From: DAOOPX01 sp964653045
GTDB taxonomy: Bacteria > Patescibacteriota > Microgenomatia > UBA1400 > PJMF01
NCBI GenBank assembly: GCA_964653045.1
Contig: CAZZBW010000025.1
Location: forward strand, 1-12,227
Reading direction: 5' to 3'
DNA length: 12,227 nucleotides
The number at the start of each line of letters is the position of its first letter. The first letter of the stretch is position 1. A program made the position numbers and the translations under genes. The notes under the pieces are model-generated. The model saw only the letters and a program-made list of their open reading frames with translations. It was not told the origin of the DNA and made no database searches. Below are positions 5,441 through 12,189 of the stretch, piece after piece.

Positions 5441-5932
5441 ATGTCAAATCAGAACAATCAGGTGCAGTCTGGTGAAGATTTAGCTAACCAAGCTTTGGGT
5501 GAGACAAAAAGTGGTGCCACAGAGTTAGATGAGGTGGCGCAATCGGATCAGATTGCGGATACGCTCAATCATCTCCAGGGAGTGATTGAGCGGAATGCTC
5601 ATCAGCTGGAAGAGTTGCAACACCAGCTCAAAGAAAAACGTGAGAGCTTACGAGCAGTGTTTGAGAGTGACGCCAAGTTGGTCGAAGTTGAGGAAGAAGC
5701 AAAAAAACAAAGTCAAGCCTTGGTGACGGAGCGCGCTCGAGTCCAAGCAAGTCCCACCACCTTGGCGCTTAAAACCCAAGTGGCAGATCTGCGTGAGCAA
5801 CAAAAGGAAATTGAAGAAACTCTCAATAGTCACTTATTGAATTATTTCCAACTAACCAACTCCACTAGTTTCGATACCAGTGATGGTGATCAGTGGGACT
5901 TCAAAATCTCAGCTAAGTTGAAAAAACATTAG
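5441..5932 (+). CDS. Hypothetical coiled-coil protein
   Basis: A 163-aa acidic, hydrophilic protein, the only plus-strand gene here. Residues about 35-130 are rich in Glu, Gln, Leu and Lys with heptad-like spacing (IERNAHQLEELQHQLKEKRESLRAVFE..., LREQQKEIEETLNSHLL), so a long alpha-helical coiled coil is likely. The N-terminus (NQNNQVQSGEDLANQALGE) looks disordered, and there is no signal peptide or membrane segment. I do not recognise a family. It has a strong Shine-Dalgarno (AGAAAGGA). It is divergent from pyk, and its stop overlaps the stop of the bS21 gene by 4 bp on the opposite strand. Confidence 0.8.
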   Translation: MSNQNNQVQSGEDLANQALGETKSGATELDEVAQSDQIADTLNHLQGVIERNAHQLEELQHQLKEKRESLRAVFESDAKLVEVEEEAKKQSQALVTERARVQASPTTLALKTQVADLREQQKEIEETLNSHLLNYFQLTNSTSFDTSDGDQWDFKISAKLKKH

Positions 5933-6177
5933 CCAATCCGCGCAGCTAGTTTCTCTAGTGCAGAAGGAGCAATATTTTTCATCCGCTTGAGCTGGCGCAG
6001 TCGCTTGCTCAGGCGGTTTTTTTCAATCTTTTTGATGGCGCGCAGTTTTGAGGGTTTCTGAAAGTACTGACCGTCCTTCGCATCTTGAACCAGATCAGTT
6101 TTGGCTAGGGCTTTTTTGAAACGCTTGATCAAATCGTGGGTTGAATCTTTGCTACTAGCGCGGATGACAATTGGCAT
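5929..6177 (-). CDS. rpsU: Ribosomal protein bS21
   Basis: An 82-aa very basic protein. It opens MPIVIRASSKDSTHDLIKRFKKALAKT and continues with YFQKPSKLRAIKKIEKNRLSKRLRQLKRMK, matching the bS21 plan: a short beta strand, then an F-K-rich helix, then the (F/Y)xKPxxxR motif and basic helix. bS21 sits on the 30S platform near the 16S 3' end and helps mRNA binding. The Shine-Dalgarno is strong (AAGGAG, 5 nt spacing). The C-terminus is about 10 residues longer than in E. coli. It lies 56 bp after the HIT-like gene and probably has its own promoter. Confidence 0.85.
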   Translation of the reverse strand: MPIVIRASSKDSTHDLIKRFKKALAKTDLVQDAKDGQYFQKPSKLRAIKKIEKNRLSKRLRQLKRMKNIAPSALEKLAARIG

Positions 6178-6232
6178 GGAACTCCTTGGTTTTTTTCTTT
6201 TCGATATACTATCTATTTATTACAGAGGCAGG

Positions 6233-6238
6233 ATTATA
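6233..6238 (-). promoter_or_regulatory. -10 box of rpsU
   Basis: A perfect TATAAT that includes the stop codon of the upstream HIT-like gene. A weak TTCGCG stands 18 nt further upstream. The leader to the rpsU ATG would be about 50 nt. I see no obvious autoregulatory structure in it. Confidence 0.4.
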
Positions 6239-6725
6239 ACATCTTTTTGTGGTGCTCGCGAATATCTTGGGCTAATTGGCTCAACTGTTGGTCGTCAGCG
6301 CGCTCTGAGTCGTTAGAGCTCAAGTATCCAGGATAAAGGGGGAAAAAGTTACGGTTAACTTTTGACTCGATGTTTTGCCACTTTTCTAATCCGGCGGTGC
6401 CATGCATTGGAAAAAGTTTTGAGTGCAAGTGATCAACGCCGTAACCTTCAAAGAACATGCCACAGCGAGCCACATCTGGAAAATAACTGTCGAGTAGTTG
6501 GGCCACTTTCTTGCTGGCTAGGACCAGCTCAGTTAAAACCGAGTCAGCTTGCTCGAATGCATAACTAGAGTAGTGTTTTTTAGGAGCGACCACGGTGAAC
6601 CCGGGAGTATTGGGAAAAATCGAGAGGAAAGCCAGGTGGTGCTCGTCCTCCCAGACTTCGTGACACGGAGCGGCACCTGCCGCAATTTGGCAAAAAATAC
6701 AGTTTGGAGTGTTTACTTTAGCCAT
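6234..6725 (-). CDS. HIT-like (histidine triad) nucleotide-binding protein
   Basis: A 163-aa HIT-fold protein. The start has C9-I-F-C12, the zinc-binding pair common in HIT proteins, then EVWEDEHHLAFLSIFPNTPGFTVVAPKKHY, the usual strand and PxxPGHxLV-like region. The signature near residue 99 is H-L-H-S-K-L-F: the first two His are kept, including the middle one that in HINT-type enzymes attacks the alpha-phosphate, but the third is Lys103. A further His108 follows. Family members hydrolyse nucleoside phosphoramidates or dinucleoside polyphosphates; the exact substrate is unknown. The ATG lies inside the end of the upstream phosphoesterase-like gene (8-bp overlap, different frame), so translation is probably coupled. 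Confidence 0.85.
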   Translation of the reverse strand: MAKVNTPNCIFCQIAAGAAPCHEVWEDEHHLAFLSIFPNTPGFTVVAPKKHYSSYAFEQADSVLTELVLASKKVAQLLDSYFPDVARCGMFFEGYGVDHLHSKLFPMHGTAGLEKWQNIESKVNRNFFPLYPGYLSSNDSERADDQQLSQLAQDIREHHKKML

Positions 6726-7590
6726 AAACGAGCTTGATTTGTTCTACTACTTGGTTGATTGTCAAAGGGCTGGGCACCTGATTGCGGTGCTTGTGCGAGC
6801 CGTTGAGCAGCATTTTACCGCTGTTGTGATAAAACCAGGTGCCCTTTTGGTCAAGCTTGATGATTTTTTGGTAGAGTGGTTCAAGCTCAACGGTACTATC
6901 TGGTCTGGCCTTGATCCGGATATGACCGCGCTGAGGATCTTTACACACCACAATATCGTAGCCTTGGGTCAGGGCCAGTTTGATGGTGTTGTCGTTGCGG
7001 GTTTCGATTGCTAGCAAGCGAAACCCGCCCAATTGATGAGTTTGACCTTTTTCCTTGAGAATCTTTTCCGCTTTGTGATGATGTTTGAGCACAGCGTAGA
7101 CATTATCTAGACAGGTGAGGCCAAACCGGAGTTGGAACTCGTCGTTATGTGGGTCGGTATACTCTACCCCACGGATTAGCTCGTGGATCATGAAGCGATA
7201 CCGGACGGAGCCAGCGTCCGGCCAGCCAATCTCTTTGAAGTGATCGATCTCGATTACATAATTGATAATTGTCCGCAACGCTTGGTCAGTTTCAAGCTCA
7301 GGTTGGAGCTGAGACAAATGTTGGTAAACCAGTGAAGTTGCGGTGATCTGTTGTCGGGCTCGTTCGGGTTGGTGATGATCGAACTCGCCCAGACCCGTAT
7401 CGACATGAGTCACCTGATCCTCACTAAACCCAAGGTTTTCGCACTCCCGTGGCGAGATCTTGTCTCCCGGATCAACGAACGAGACGCTGGCGCTAGCATA
7501 GTCTTCAGAATTAAATCTTTTGAGCAACCAGACCGCCCCAATCGCATCAAGGTCAGGAGCATGATGAGTAACAATCAACCGCTTTTCCAT
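6718..7590 (-). CDS. DHH/MYG1-like phosphoesterase homologue
   Basis: A 290-aa soluble protein. VTHHAPDLDAIGAVWLL (7-23) looks like the first metal motif of DHH-type phosphoesterases (H-x-x-x-D-x-D), HVDTG (62-66) supplies another acidic site, and GEFDHHQ (68-74) matches the DHH motif with the trailing Gln seen in MYG1-type proteins. Near the C-terminus, GHIRIKARPD and FYHNSGKMLLNGS resemble a substrate-binding half. By family it would cut phosphodiester bonds in small nucleotides or RNA using Mn2+; no specific function can be given. It overlaps and is probably coupled to the HIT-like gene, which also suggests nucleotide metabolism. A TATACT box lies 9 nt before the ATG and there is no clear Shine-Dalgarno. 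Confidence 0.7.
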   Translation of the reverse strand: MEKRLIVTHHAPDLDAIGAVWLLKRFNSEDYASASVSFVDPGDKISPRECENLGFSEDQVTHVDTGLGEFDHHQPERARQQITATSLVYQHLSQLQPELETDQALRTIINYVIEIDHFKEIGWPDAGSVRYRFMIHELIRGVEYTDPHNDEFQLRFGLTCLDNVYAVLKHHHKAEKILKEKGQTHQLGGFRLLAIETRNDNTIKLALTQGYDIVVCKDPQRGHIRIKARPDSTVELEPLYQKIIKLDQKGTWFYHNSGKMLLNGSHKHRNQVPSPLTINQVVEQIKLVYG

Positions 7591-7599
7591 CTTGAAGTA

Positions 7600-7605
7600 A
7601 GTATA
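7600..7605 (-). promoter_or_regulatory. -10-like box of the DHH-like/HIT operon
   Basis: TATACT (5/6 consensus) on the minus strand, 9 nt before the ATG, implying a leader of 0-3 nt. The -35 is not clear. Confidence 0.4.
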
Positions 7606-7634
7606 ACACGAGCAAAAATTTTTGGTTAAATTTC

Positions 7635-8708
7635 TTATTTTCCGACAAAATAGGTTGTATTAGCAAAATGAAACTGTTCGATAACTAGCCGTTTGAGGTG
7701 ATACATGCTCCTTTGCTCGTAAAAAAGAATCAATGCTTGTTTATACTCCTGCTCGTCCACGCTCCGATAAGATAGTGGGAAGCAATCACCCGCCAGTAGC
7801 ACTGCATTTGCTAGCATCCGACCGGTGCGCTTATTTCCATCTGTAAATGGTTGCCAGTAGGAGATCAGAGCGATTGCCAAGAGCGCCCTTTCCAACGGAT
7901 AGGATGCGGTATTGATAGCTTTAAGGCTTGCCTCTAACCCTTCCGTAATTTGCCATTGATTGTCGGGCGGACGGTAGTTTGTGCCGGTGACACCGACCGC
8001 GTGCTTGCGAATACCGGAATTGATATTCAAATCTTTAATCAAAACATTGTGGAGTTGGGTGATGGTTGAAATAGATAGGTTTTTGTAGCTATCACGGTTG
8101 GCTAAGATCGTCTCAAACGCCTGCTTATGGTTGAGAATCATTGTCGCTTCCTGAGGGCTTTTGCCCATTGCAGGCTGGTTTTCCTTGATCAGTGTCTCGG
8201 TTTCCAAAAGTGAGTAGGTGTTACCCTCGATTTTGGAAGATTTCCAAGATAGTTCAATAGTAAACCGTTCCAGCTCGCGCTTGACAATCGTGTCATCTAG
8301 ATTACTTGTTGCGGCAGAGATCGATCGACAGCCAATCTCTAGTTTTTCCGCTTCGGTAAAGAAATCTTTAAGTTGTAAGAAGCTTTCATGATCAAAACTA
8401 GTATCGATCACAGTTCGTTCATCCGGCTCCTTGTCAAAATATGCAGGTAAATCGTAGTACTTTAGAAATGGATGAGTATTGGCAGGAAGATACTTGACCG
8501 CTGGTCCTTGACCAGTTGCTAGAACCAAGCCCTTTTCGATCAATTTATTTAGATCTCGGATGAGGGTTGGTTTAGACACAGGATAGTCACTAACGAGCAG
8601 TTGCTGCAACTCGTCGCGGTTGAGACCGTTTCCTTTGGCTATCTCGTTTACCAACCGTTTCTCTCTTGGTGTCAAAATCGTATCATTCATATGCCAAAAT
8701 CGTATCAT
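7635..8708 (-). CDS. HTH-Fic protein with Gln replacing the catalytic His
   Basis: A 357-aa protein. Residues about 13-75 form a winged helix-turn-helix (GLNRDELQQLL ... SKPTLIRDLNKLIEKGLV), so it may bind DNA. Residues 157-162, S-S-K-I-E-G followed by N, are the class II cis inhibitory motif [S/T]xxxE[G/N]. The Fic core at 286-297 is QPFTDGNKRTGR: everything is normal except that the first position, His in active Fic enzymes, is Gln286 (codon CAA). Loss of this base would be expected to abolish or strongly change AMP transfer, so it may be a regulator or a Fic with altered chemistry. There are two candidate starts, ATG 8708 and ATG 8690 (MNDTILTPREKR); neither has a Shine-Dalgarno. A 15-bp direct repeat and a dyad overlap the starts. 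It lies 44 bp upstream of the DHH-like gene on the same strand. Confidence 0.85.
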   Translation of the reverse strand: MIRFWHMNDTILTPREKRLVNEIAKGNGLNRDELQQLLVSDYPVSKPTLIRDLNKLIEKGLVLATGQGPAVKYLPANTHPFLKYYDLPAYFDKEPDERTVIDTSFDHESFLQLKDFFTEAEKLEIGCRSISAATSNLDDTIVKRELERFTIELSWKSSKIEGNTYSLLETETLIKENQPAMGKSPQEATMILNHKQAFETILANRDSYKNLSISTITQLHNVLIKDLNINSGIRKHAVGVTGTNYRPPDNQWQITEGLEASLKAINTASYPLERALLAIALISYWQPFTDGNKRTGRMLANAVLLAGDCFPLSYRSVDEQEYKQALILFYEQRSMYHLKRLVIEQFHFANTTYFVGK

Positions 8709-8709
8709 T
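8673..8709. repeat. 15-bp direct repeat over the HTH-Fic start codon
   Basis: CAAAATCGTATCATT occurs exactly at 8673-8687 and 8695-8709, a 22-bp period, about two helical turns. On the coding strand each copy reads AATGATACGATTTTG and contains an ATG. The spacing suits two DNA-binding domains on one face of the helix, so an autoregulatory site is plausible; a simple tandem slippage is the alternative. Confidence 0.7.
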
Positions 8710-8719
8710 TTGAGACGAT
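8699..8719. promoter_or_regulatory. Imperfect dyad, possible operator of the HTH-Fic gene
   Basis: ATCGTATC / GAGACGAT, 7 of 8 positions paired around a 5-nt centre. It lies between the predicted transcription start and the first ATG and shares half of the direct repeat. Confidence 0.35.
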
Positions 8720-8739
8720 AGATTCAACAAGTATCTGAG

Positions 8740-8767
8740 ATTAAACTTAAAAAGAGATTGCAATCAA
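8740..8767 (-). promoter_or_regulatory. Promoter of the HTH-Fic gene
   Basis: On the minus strand TTGATT (8767-8762), 16-nt spacer, TTTAAT (8745-8740). The start of transcription would be about 25 nt before the ATG at 8708. It directly follows the stop of the propeller gene, where no terminator is seen. Confidence 0.45.
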
Positions 8768-8779
8768 ACAGCTTGTGTT

Positions 8780-11700
8780 TCATTTATACCAATACCAGCT
8801 CTTCTTCTGAAGTAGATTCTTGGTCGTGGTAGCTTCCATAGTTTGACTCCAGTTACCAGGAGCACAGCCATTACCTGCTCTGACAGTGAAGTGGTAAGGT
8901 GTATTAGGATTTAGATCATTAATGGTGTAAGAGATGACACCATCATTATATGGAGGAGTAAACTCTACTCCATGTTGGTAAGGTAAGCCCTCAGTACCAT
9001 AAGCAATGTAGTACTTATTGACATTCCTAGTAACTGGAGCAAAGAAGATGGTGGTAGATTTCTGATCTGTTCTAATCTCAAATAGATCGGGCGAGCCGAT
9101 GGGTGTTTCTGCTTTACAGCTTGGTGGCTTGGTAGTGGAGGGAGGTTGTGAGCCACGGACTGGAGTGGGTTGTACTGCTCCACCTTCTTCTACTGCCGTA
9201 AACTCAGTGAAGTGAGCAGCAGTGAAAGTAAGGGTGTCTGCTTCCTGGTTATATACTAGATTTGAGACTACTCCCTCTTCATCTTCTGCTCCATCTACTA
9301 GGATCTTAGGATTATTAAGAGTGACGTTATACATAGTTAGAGTTGCTTCTGTATCTATTAGCTCTTGGACAAGATCGGCATCCAGTCCAATCTTATTTAG
9401 TGTAGATAGATCTAATAGAGACTCTAACTGTTGTAACCAAGAAATGACATCAGGATCAGTCAGATCTAGAGTAGCTCTAAACTCTATCCTACCGAAGCCT
9501 GGTTTTTCAAAGAAAAGACCAGTGGCAGCAGAAGGATCTTCTATCTCACCAATATTACTTTCTACCTCTTCTTCTGCAGAGAGAATGTTATCGATGATGA
9601 CGTAGATGTTGGAGGAGGGATCAATAGTGGGAGTGGGAGAAAGATTAGTAGTGGGGGTGGGAGTTGGTGAGGCAGAAGGGGTGGGAGTGGAACTAGGCTG
9701 TGTAAGGGTGAAGTGAGCAAGATTATTTTTTGGCTCATCTTCGATTCCTTCAAGCTGCCCTCCAACCCAAATTCCCTGATTAGTAGCTGAAAGAGCATAA
9801 ATATATCCATAGGGATTTGGAGTCCAATCGGTATCTAGAGTACAGCTTGTTGTGTCAAAACGAAATAGACCATTAATCGATTGGCTCATGACTGAATTAA
9901 AACTTCCACCTACATAACCAGTAGTACCGTTGAATACAAGAGAGTAAACTGTCTCGTTAGGTGCTTCCTCGGTAATAACATCCAAATCACATCCCGTATC
10001 TACCTCACCCGTATCAGCATCTACCCGAGCAAACTCAGCAATCTCATTGGAATCGACAGTAGCAAATCCTCCGCCCAAGTAGAGATACTCACCTGACAGA
10101 GCTAGAGCATAGACTGGACCACCGTCAAGTAATGGATTGAATGATTGATCAACTGTACCATCACTAGCAGAGAGTTTAGCTACAAAAGGAGCTGAGAGTG
10201 GATCTGCTCCTCCCTCTCCATCATTATCGATAGTATTAAACTCACCTCCCACATAAATATCTGACCCAGAGCCGGTGATGGTGCGGACATAGGCAGGATA
10301 ATAGTCCCCCTCAACAAATCTTTGAGCATCCGCCACCCAGTCAGTATCTAACTCACAGCTGGAGTTAAGTTTAGCTAGACCTAAGCGAGGGGTGCCTTCA
10401 GAACCGCCAACATGAGTAAAATCTCCCCCCAGATAAATGTTGTTACTTACATCCAGATAAATTGCGGTGACTGTGTAAGAAATGGGAGCGTAAGTATATA
10501 CCTGTGGATTACAGCTTGCATCTGCCACTCCTGTTGTTTTATTGACACGAGCAAACTCAGTGAAATCTTCTCCACCGATGGATGAAAATGAGCCACCGAC
10601 GTAGAGATAATTACCGGAAAGTGCTAAGGCATACACTTCACTATCAGGATTTGGAGTGAACAATTGATCTACAGCTCCAGTTGCGTTATTAATTTTGGCT
10701 AAGTTACTCACATAAGTTTGTCCTATGTTATATATGCTTCCTCCCACATATAATTTGTTGCCACTAACAGCCAGGGTGTAAACATACTCACCTTCATTGG
10801 CAGCGGCAATGGGTTTGAATGTATCATCAAGGGCACATGTGGTGGTACTTACTTTAGCAAGTCCACTGCGCGGCTCCCCTCCCACGGAGTCAAAATCTCC
10901 CCCCAAATAGATTGAGTCTTCTGATAAAGTTAAAGAACGCGTTGTGTTCATTAAGCTTACATCCAGCTCAGCAAAGACAGCCTGTGTAATAACATCCAAA
11001 TCACATCCCGTATCTACCTCACCCGTATCAGCATCTACCCGAGCAAACTCAGCAATCTCATTGGAATCGACAGTAGCAAATCCTCCGCCCAAGTAGAGAT
11101 ACTCACCTGACAGAGCTAGAGCATAGACTGGACCACCGTCAAGTAATGGATTGAATGATTGATCAACTGTACCATCACTAGCAGAGAGTTTAGCTACAAA
11201 AGGAGCTGAGAGTGGATCTGCTCCTCCCTCTCCATCATTATCGATAGTATTAAACTCACCTCCCACATAAATATCTGACCCAGAGCCGGTGATGGTGCGG
11301 ACATAGGCAGGATAATAGTCCCCCTCAACAAATCTTTGAGCATCCGCCACCCAGTCAGTATCTAACTCACAGCTGGAGTTAAGTTTAGCTAGACCTAAGC
11401 GAGGGGTGCCTTCAGAACCGCCAACATGAGTAAAATCTCCCCCCAGATAAATGTTGTTACTTACATCCAGATAAATTGCGGTGACTGTGTAAGAAATGGG
11501 AGCGTAAGTATATACCTGTGGATTACAGCTTGCATCTGCCACTCCTGTTGTTTTATTGACACGAGCAAACTCAGTGAAATCTTCTCCACCGATGGATGAA
11601 AATGAGCCACCGACGTAGAGATAATTACCGGAAAGTGCTAAGGCGAAAACAGAGTAATCTGGATTCGGGTCAAAGTTGGTATCAAGTGAACCATCAGCAT

Positions 11701-12127
11701 TAATATGGGCGAGGAATGGGCTCTCAACTTCTCCGACAGATAGAAACTCTCCACCAATGTACCAGCCTCCTGCTCCGTCTGAAATGGATGCATAAATAGT
11801 TCCATCAAGTTCAGTAAAATAACCTGGTTCTATCTCATAATTACCTCCAGTTACTTTTGGAAAGGGAGCTACTACAGCTCCATTGGCTGCGTCTACTACT
11901 CCTCCTGTTGTTCCCACCCCAGCAGGATTACCAACTTGACTGAATGCACCTCCAATATATGTAGATGTGCCATCGTCAGCAATTGAATAAACAGTACCAT
12001 CTGTAGTGGGCATAGTTGCGTCTAGCGTGATGGGAGTGAATGCTGGTTCAGCTTGGACAAATTGAGCGTGGGCAAAAACTATTGCCAGTGATATCACAAA
12101 CATAAATAAGACAAATATTTTCTTCAT
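8780..12127 (-). CDS. Secreted beta-propeller surface protein with FN3 domain
   Basis: A 1115-aa exported protein. Residues 1-26 are a signal peptide (KK, a hydrophobic core, then VQA at 24-26). Residues about 45-807 hold about 14 repeats of 50-60 aa with the pattern V-x-A-L-x-x-x-G-x-x-(I/L)Y(V/L)GG-x-F-x-x-(I/V)-(G), then a strand ending near (V/L)D-x-x-F, as in DUF5122/delta-60 beta-propeller blades; 14 would suit two seven-bladed propellers. A Pro/Thr/Ser linker (about 808-840) is followed by a mixed domain ending TFTAAHFTEFTAVEEG, a second Pro-rich linker, and a fibronectin type III domain (about 1012-1100, with LNPNTPYHFTVRAGNG). The C-terminus is KKSWYWYK; I see no sorting motif or final membrane helix. 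It is probably an adhesive or binding surface protein. The ribosome-binding site is AAGGTGG, 7 nt before the ATG. Residues 162-381 and 500-719 are identical. Confidence 0.85.
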   Translation of the reverse strand: MKKIFVLFMFVISLAIVFAHAQFVQAEPAFTPITLDATMPTTDGTVYSIADDGTSTYIGGAFSQVGNPAGVGTTGGVVDAANGAVVAPFPKVTGGNYEIEPGYFTELDGTIYASISDGAGGWYIGGEFLSVGEVESPFLAHINADGSLDTNFDPNPDYSVFALALSGNYLYVGGSFSSIGGEDFTEFARVNKTTGVADASCNPQVYTYAPISYTVTAIYLDVSNNIYLGGDFTHVGGSEGTPRLGLAKLNSSCELDTDWVADAQRFVEGDYYPAYVRTITGSGSDIYVGGEFNTIDNDGEGGADPLSAPFVAKLSASDGTVDQSFNPLLDGGPVYALALSGEYLYLGGGFATVDSNEIAEFARVDADTGEVDTGCDLDVITQAVFAELDVSLMNTTRSLTLSEDSIYLGGDFDSVGGEPRSGLAKVSTTTCALDDTFKPIAAANEGEYVYTLAVSGNKLYVGGSIYNIGQTYVSNLAKINNATGAVDQLFTPNPDSEVYALALSGNYLYVGGSFSSIGGEDFTEFARVNKTTGVADASCNPQVYTYAPISYTVTAIYLDVSNNIYLGGDFTHVGGSEGTPRLGLAKLNSSCELDTDWVADAQRFVEGDYYPAYVRTITGSGSDIYVGGEFNTIDNDGEGGADPLSAPFVAKLSASDGTVDQSFNPLLDGGPVYALALSGEYLYLGGGFATVDSNEIAEFARVDADTGEVDTGCDLDVITEEAPNETVYSLVFNGTTGYVGGSFNSVMSQSINGLFRFDTTSCTLDTDWTPNPYGYIYALSATNQGIWVGGQLEGIEDEPKNNLAHFTLTQPSSTPTPSASPTPTPTTNLSPTPTIDPSSNIYVIIDNILSAEEEVESNIGEIEDPSAATGLFFEKPGFGRIEFRATLDLTDPDVISWLQQLESLLDLSTLNKIGLDADLVQELIDTEATLTMYNVTLNNPKILVDGAEDEEGVVSNLVYNQEADTLTFTAAHFTEFTAVEEGGAVQPTPVRGSQPPSTTKPPSCKAETPIGSPDLFEIRTDQKSTTIFFAPVTRNVNKYYIAYGTEGLPYQHGVEFTPPYNDGVISYTINDLNPNTPYHFTVRAGNGCAPGNWSQTMEATTTKNLLQKKSWYWYK
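9972..10630. repeat. 659-bp repeat, copy 1
   Basis: Matches 10986-11644 with an offset of 1014 bp; I found no difference when comparing the two by eye. It covers four propeller blades. Both ends break sharply into unrelated sequence. Confidence 0.9.
10986..11644. repeat. 659-bp repeat, copy 2
   Basis: Partner of 9972-10630. The 355 bp between the copies encode two blades that are not duplicated, so the period is six blades (338 codons, in frame). Identity at synonymous sites means a very recent event, gene conversion, or an assembly artefact. Confidence 0.9.
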
Positions 12128-12154
12128 ATATCTACCACCTTAGCACATTTGCGT

Positions 12155-12163
12155 GGGGGGGGG
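12155..12163. repeat. G9 homopolymer upstream of the propeller gene
   Basis: Nine G on the plus strand (C9 on the coding strand), 28-36 bp before the ATG. On the coding strand it follows TTGA, forming a possible -35 (TTGACC) whose spacer would contain the run; otherwise it is in the mRNA leader. Such tracts change length by replication slippage. Confidence 0.8.
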
Positions 12164-12172
12164 TCAAGAAGG

Positions 12173-12189
12173 TGTATGCGTCGCATACA
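12173..12189. promoter_or_regulatory. Perfect dyad upstream of the propeller gene
   Basis: TGTATGCG-T-CGCATACA, 8-bp arms around one base, 46-62 bp upstream of the ATG. A dyad with a one-base centre is more like a protein-binding operator than an RNA hairpin. It lies just beyond the G9 run; no strong promoter is visible beside it. Confidence 0.5.

Noticed and set aside
8761..8782. Terminator after the propeller gene (GATTGCAATC followed by TCTTTTT)
   Set aside because: The 10-bp palindrome has no room for a loop, so a stable hairpin is unlikely.
9222..9605. 127-codon plus-strand frame opposite the propeller gene
   Set aside because: Antisense shadow of a real gene; Ser/Arg-rich composition mirrors the coding strand.
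9972..11644. CRISPR-like or array-type reading of the long repeats
   Set aside because: The repeats are two 659-bp coding copies in frame within a propeller protein, not short repeats with unique spacers.
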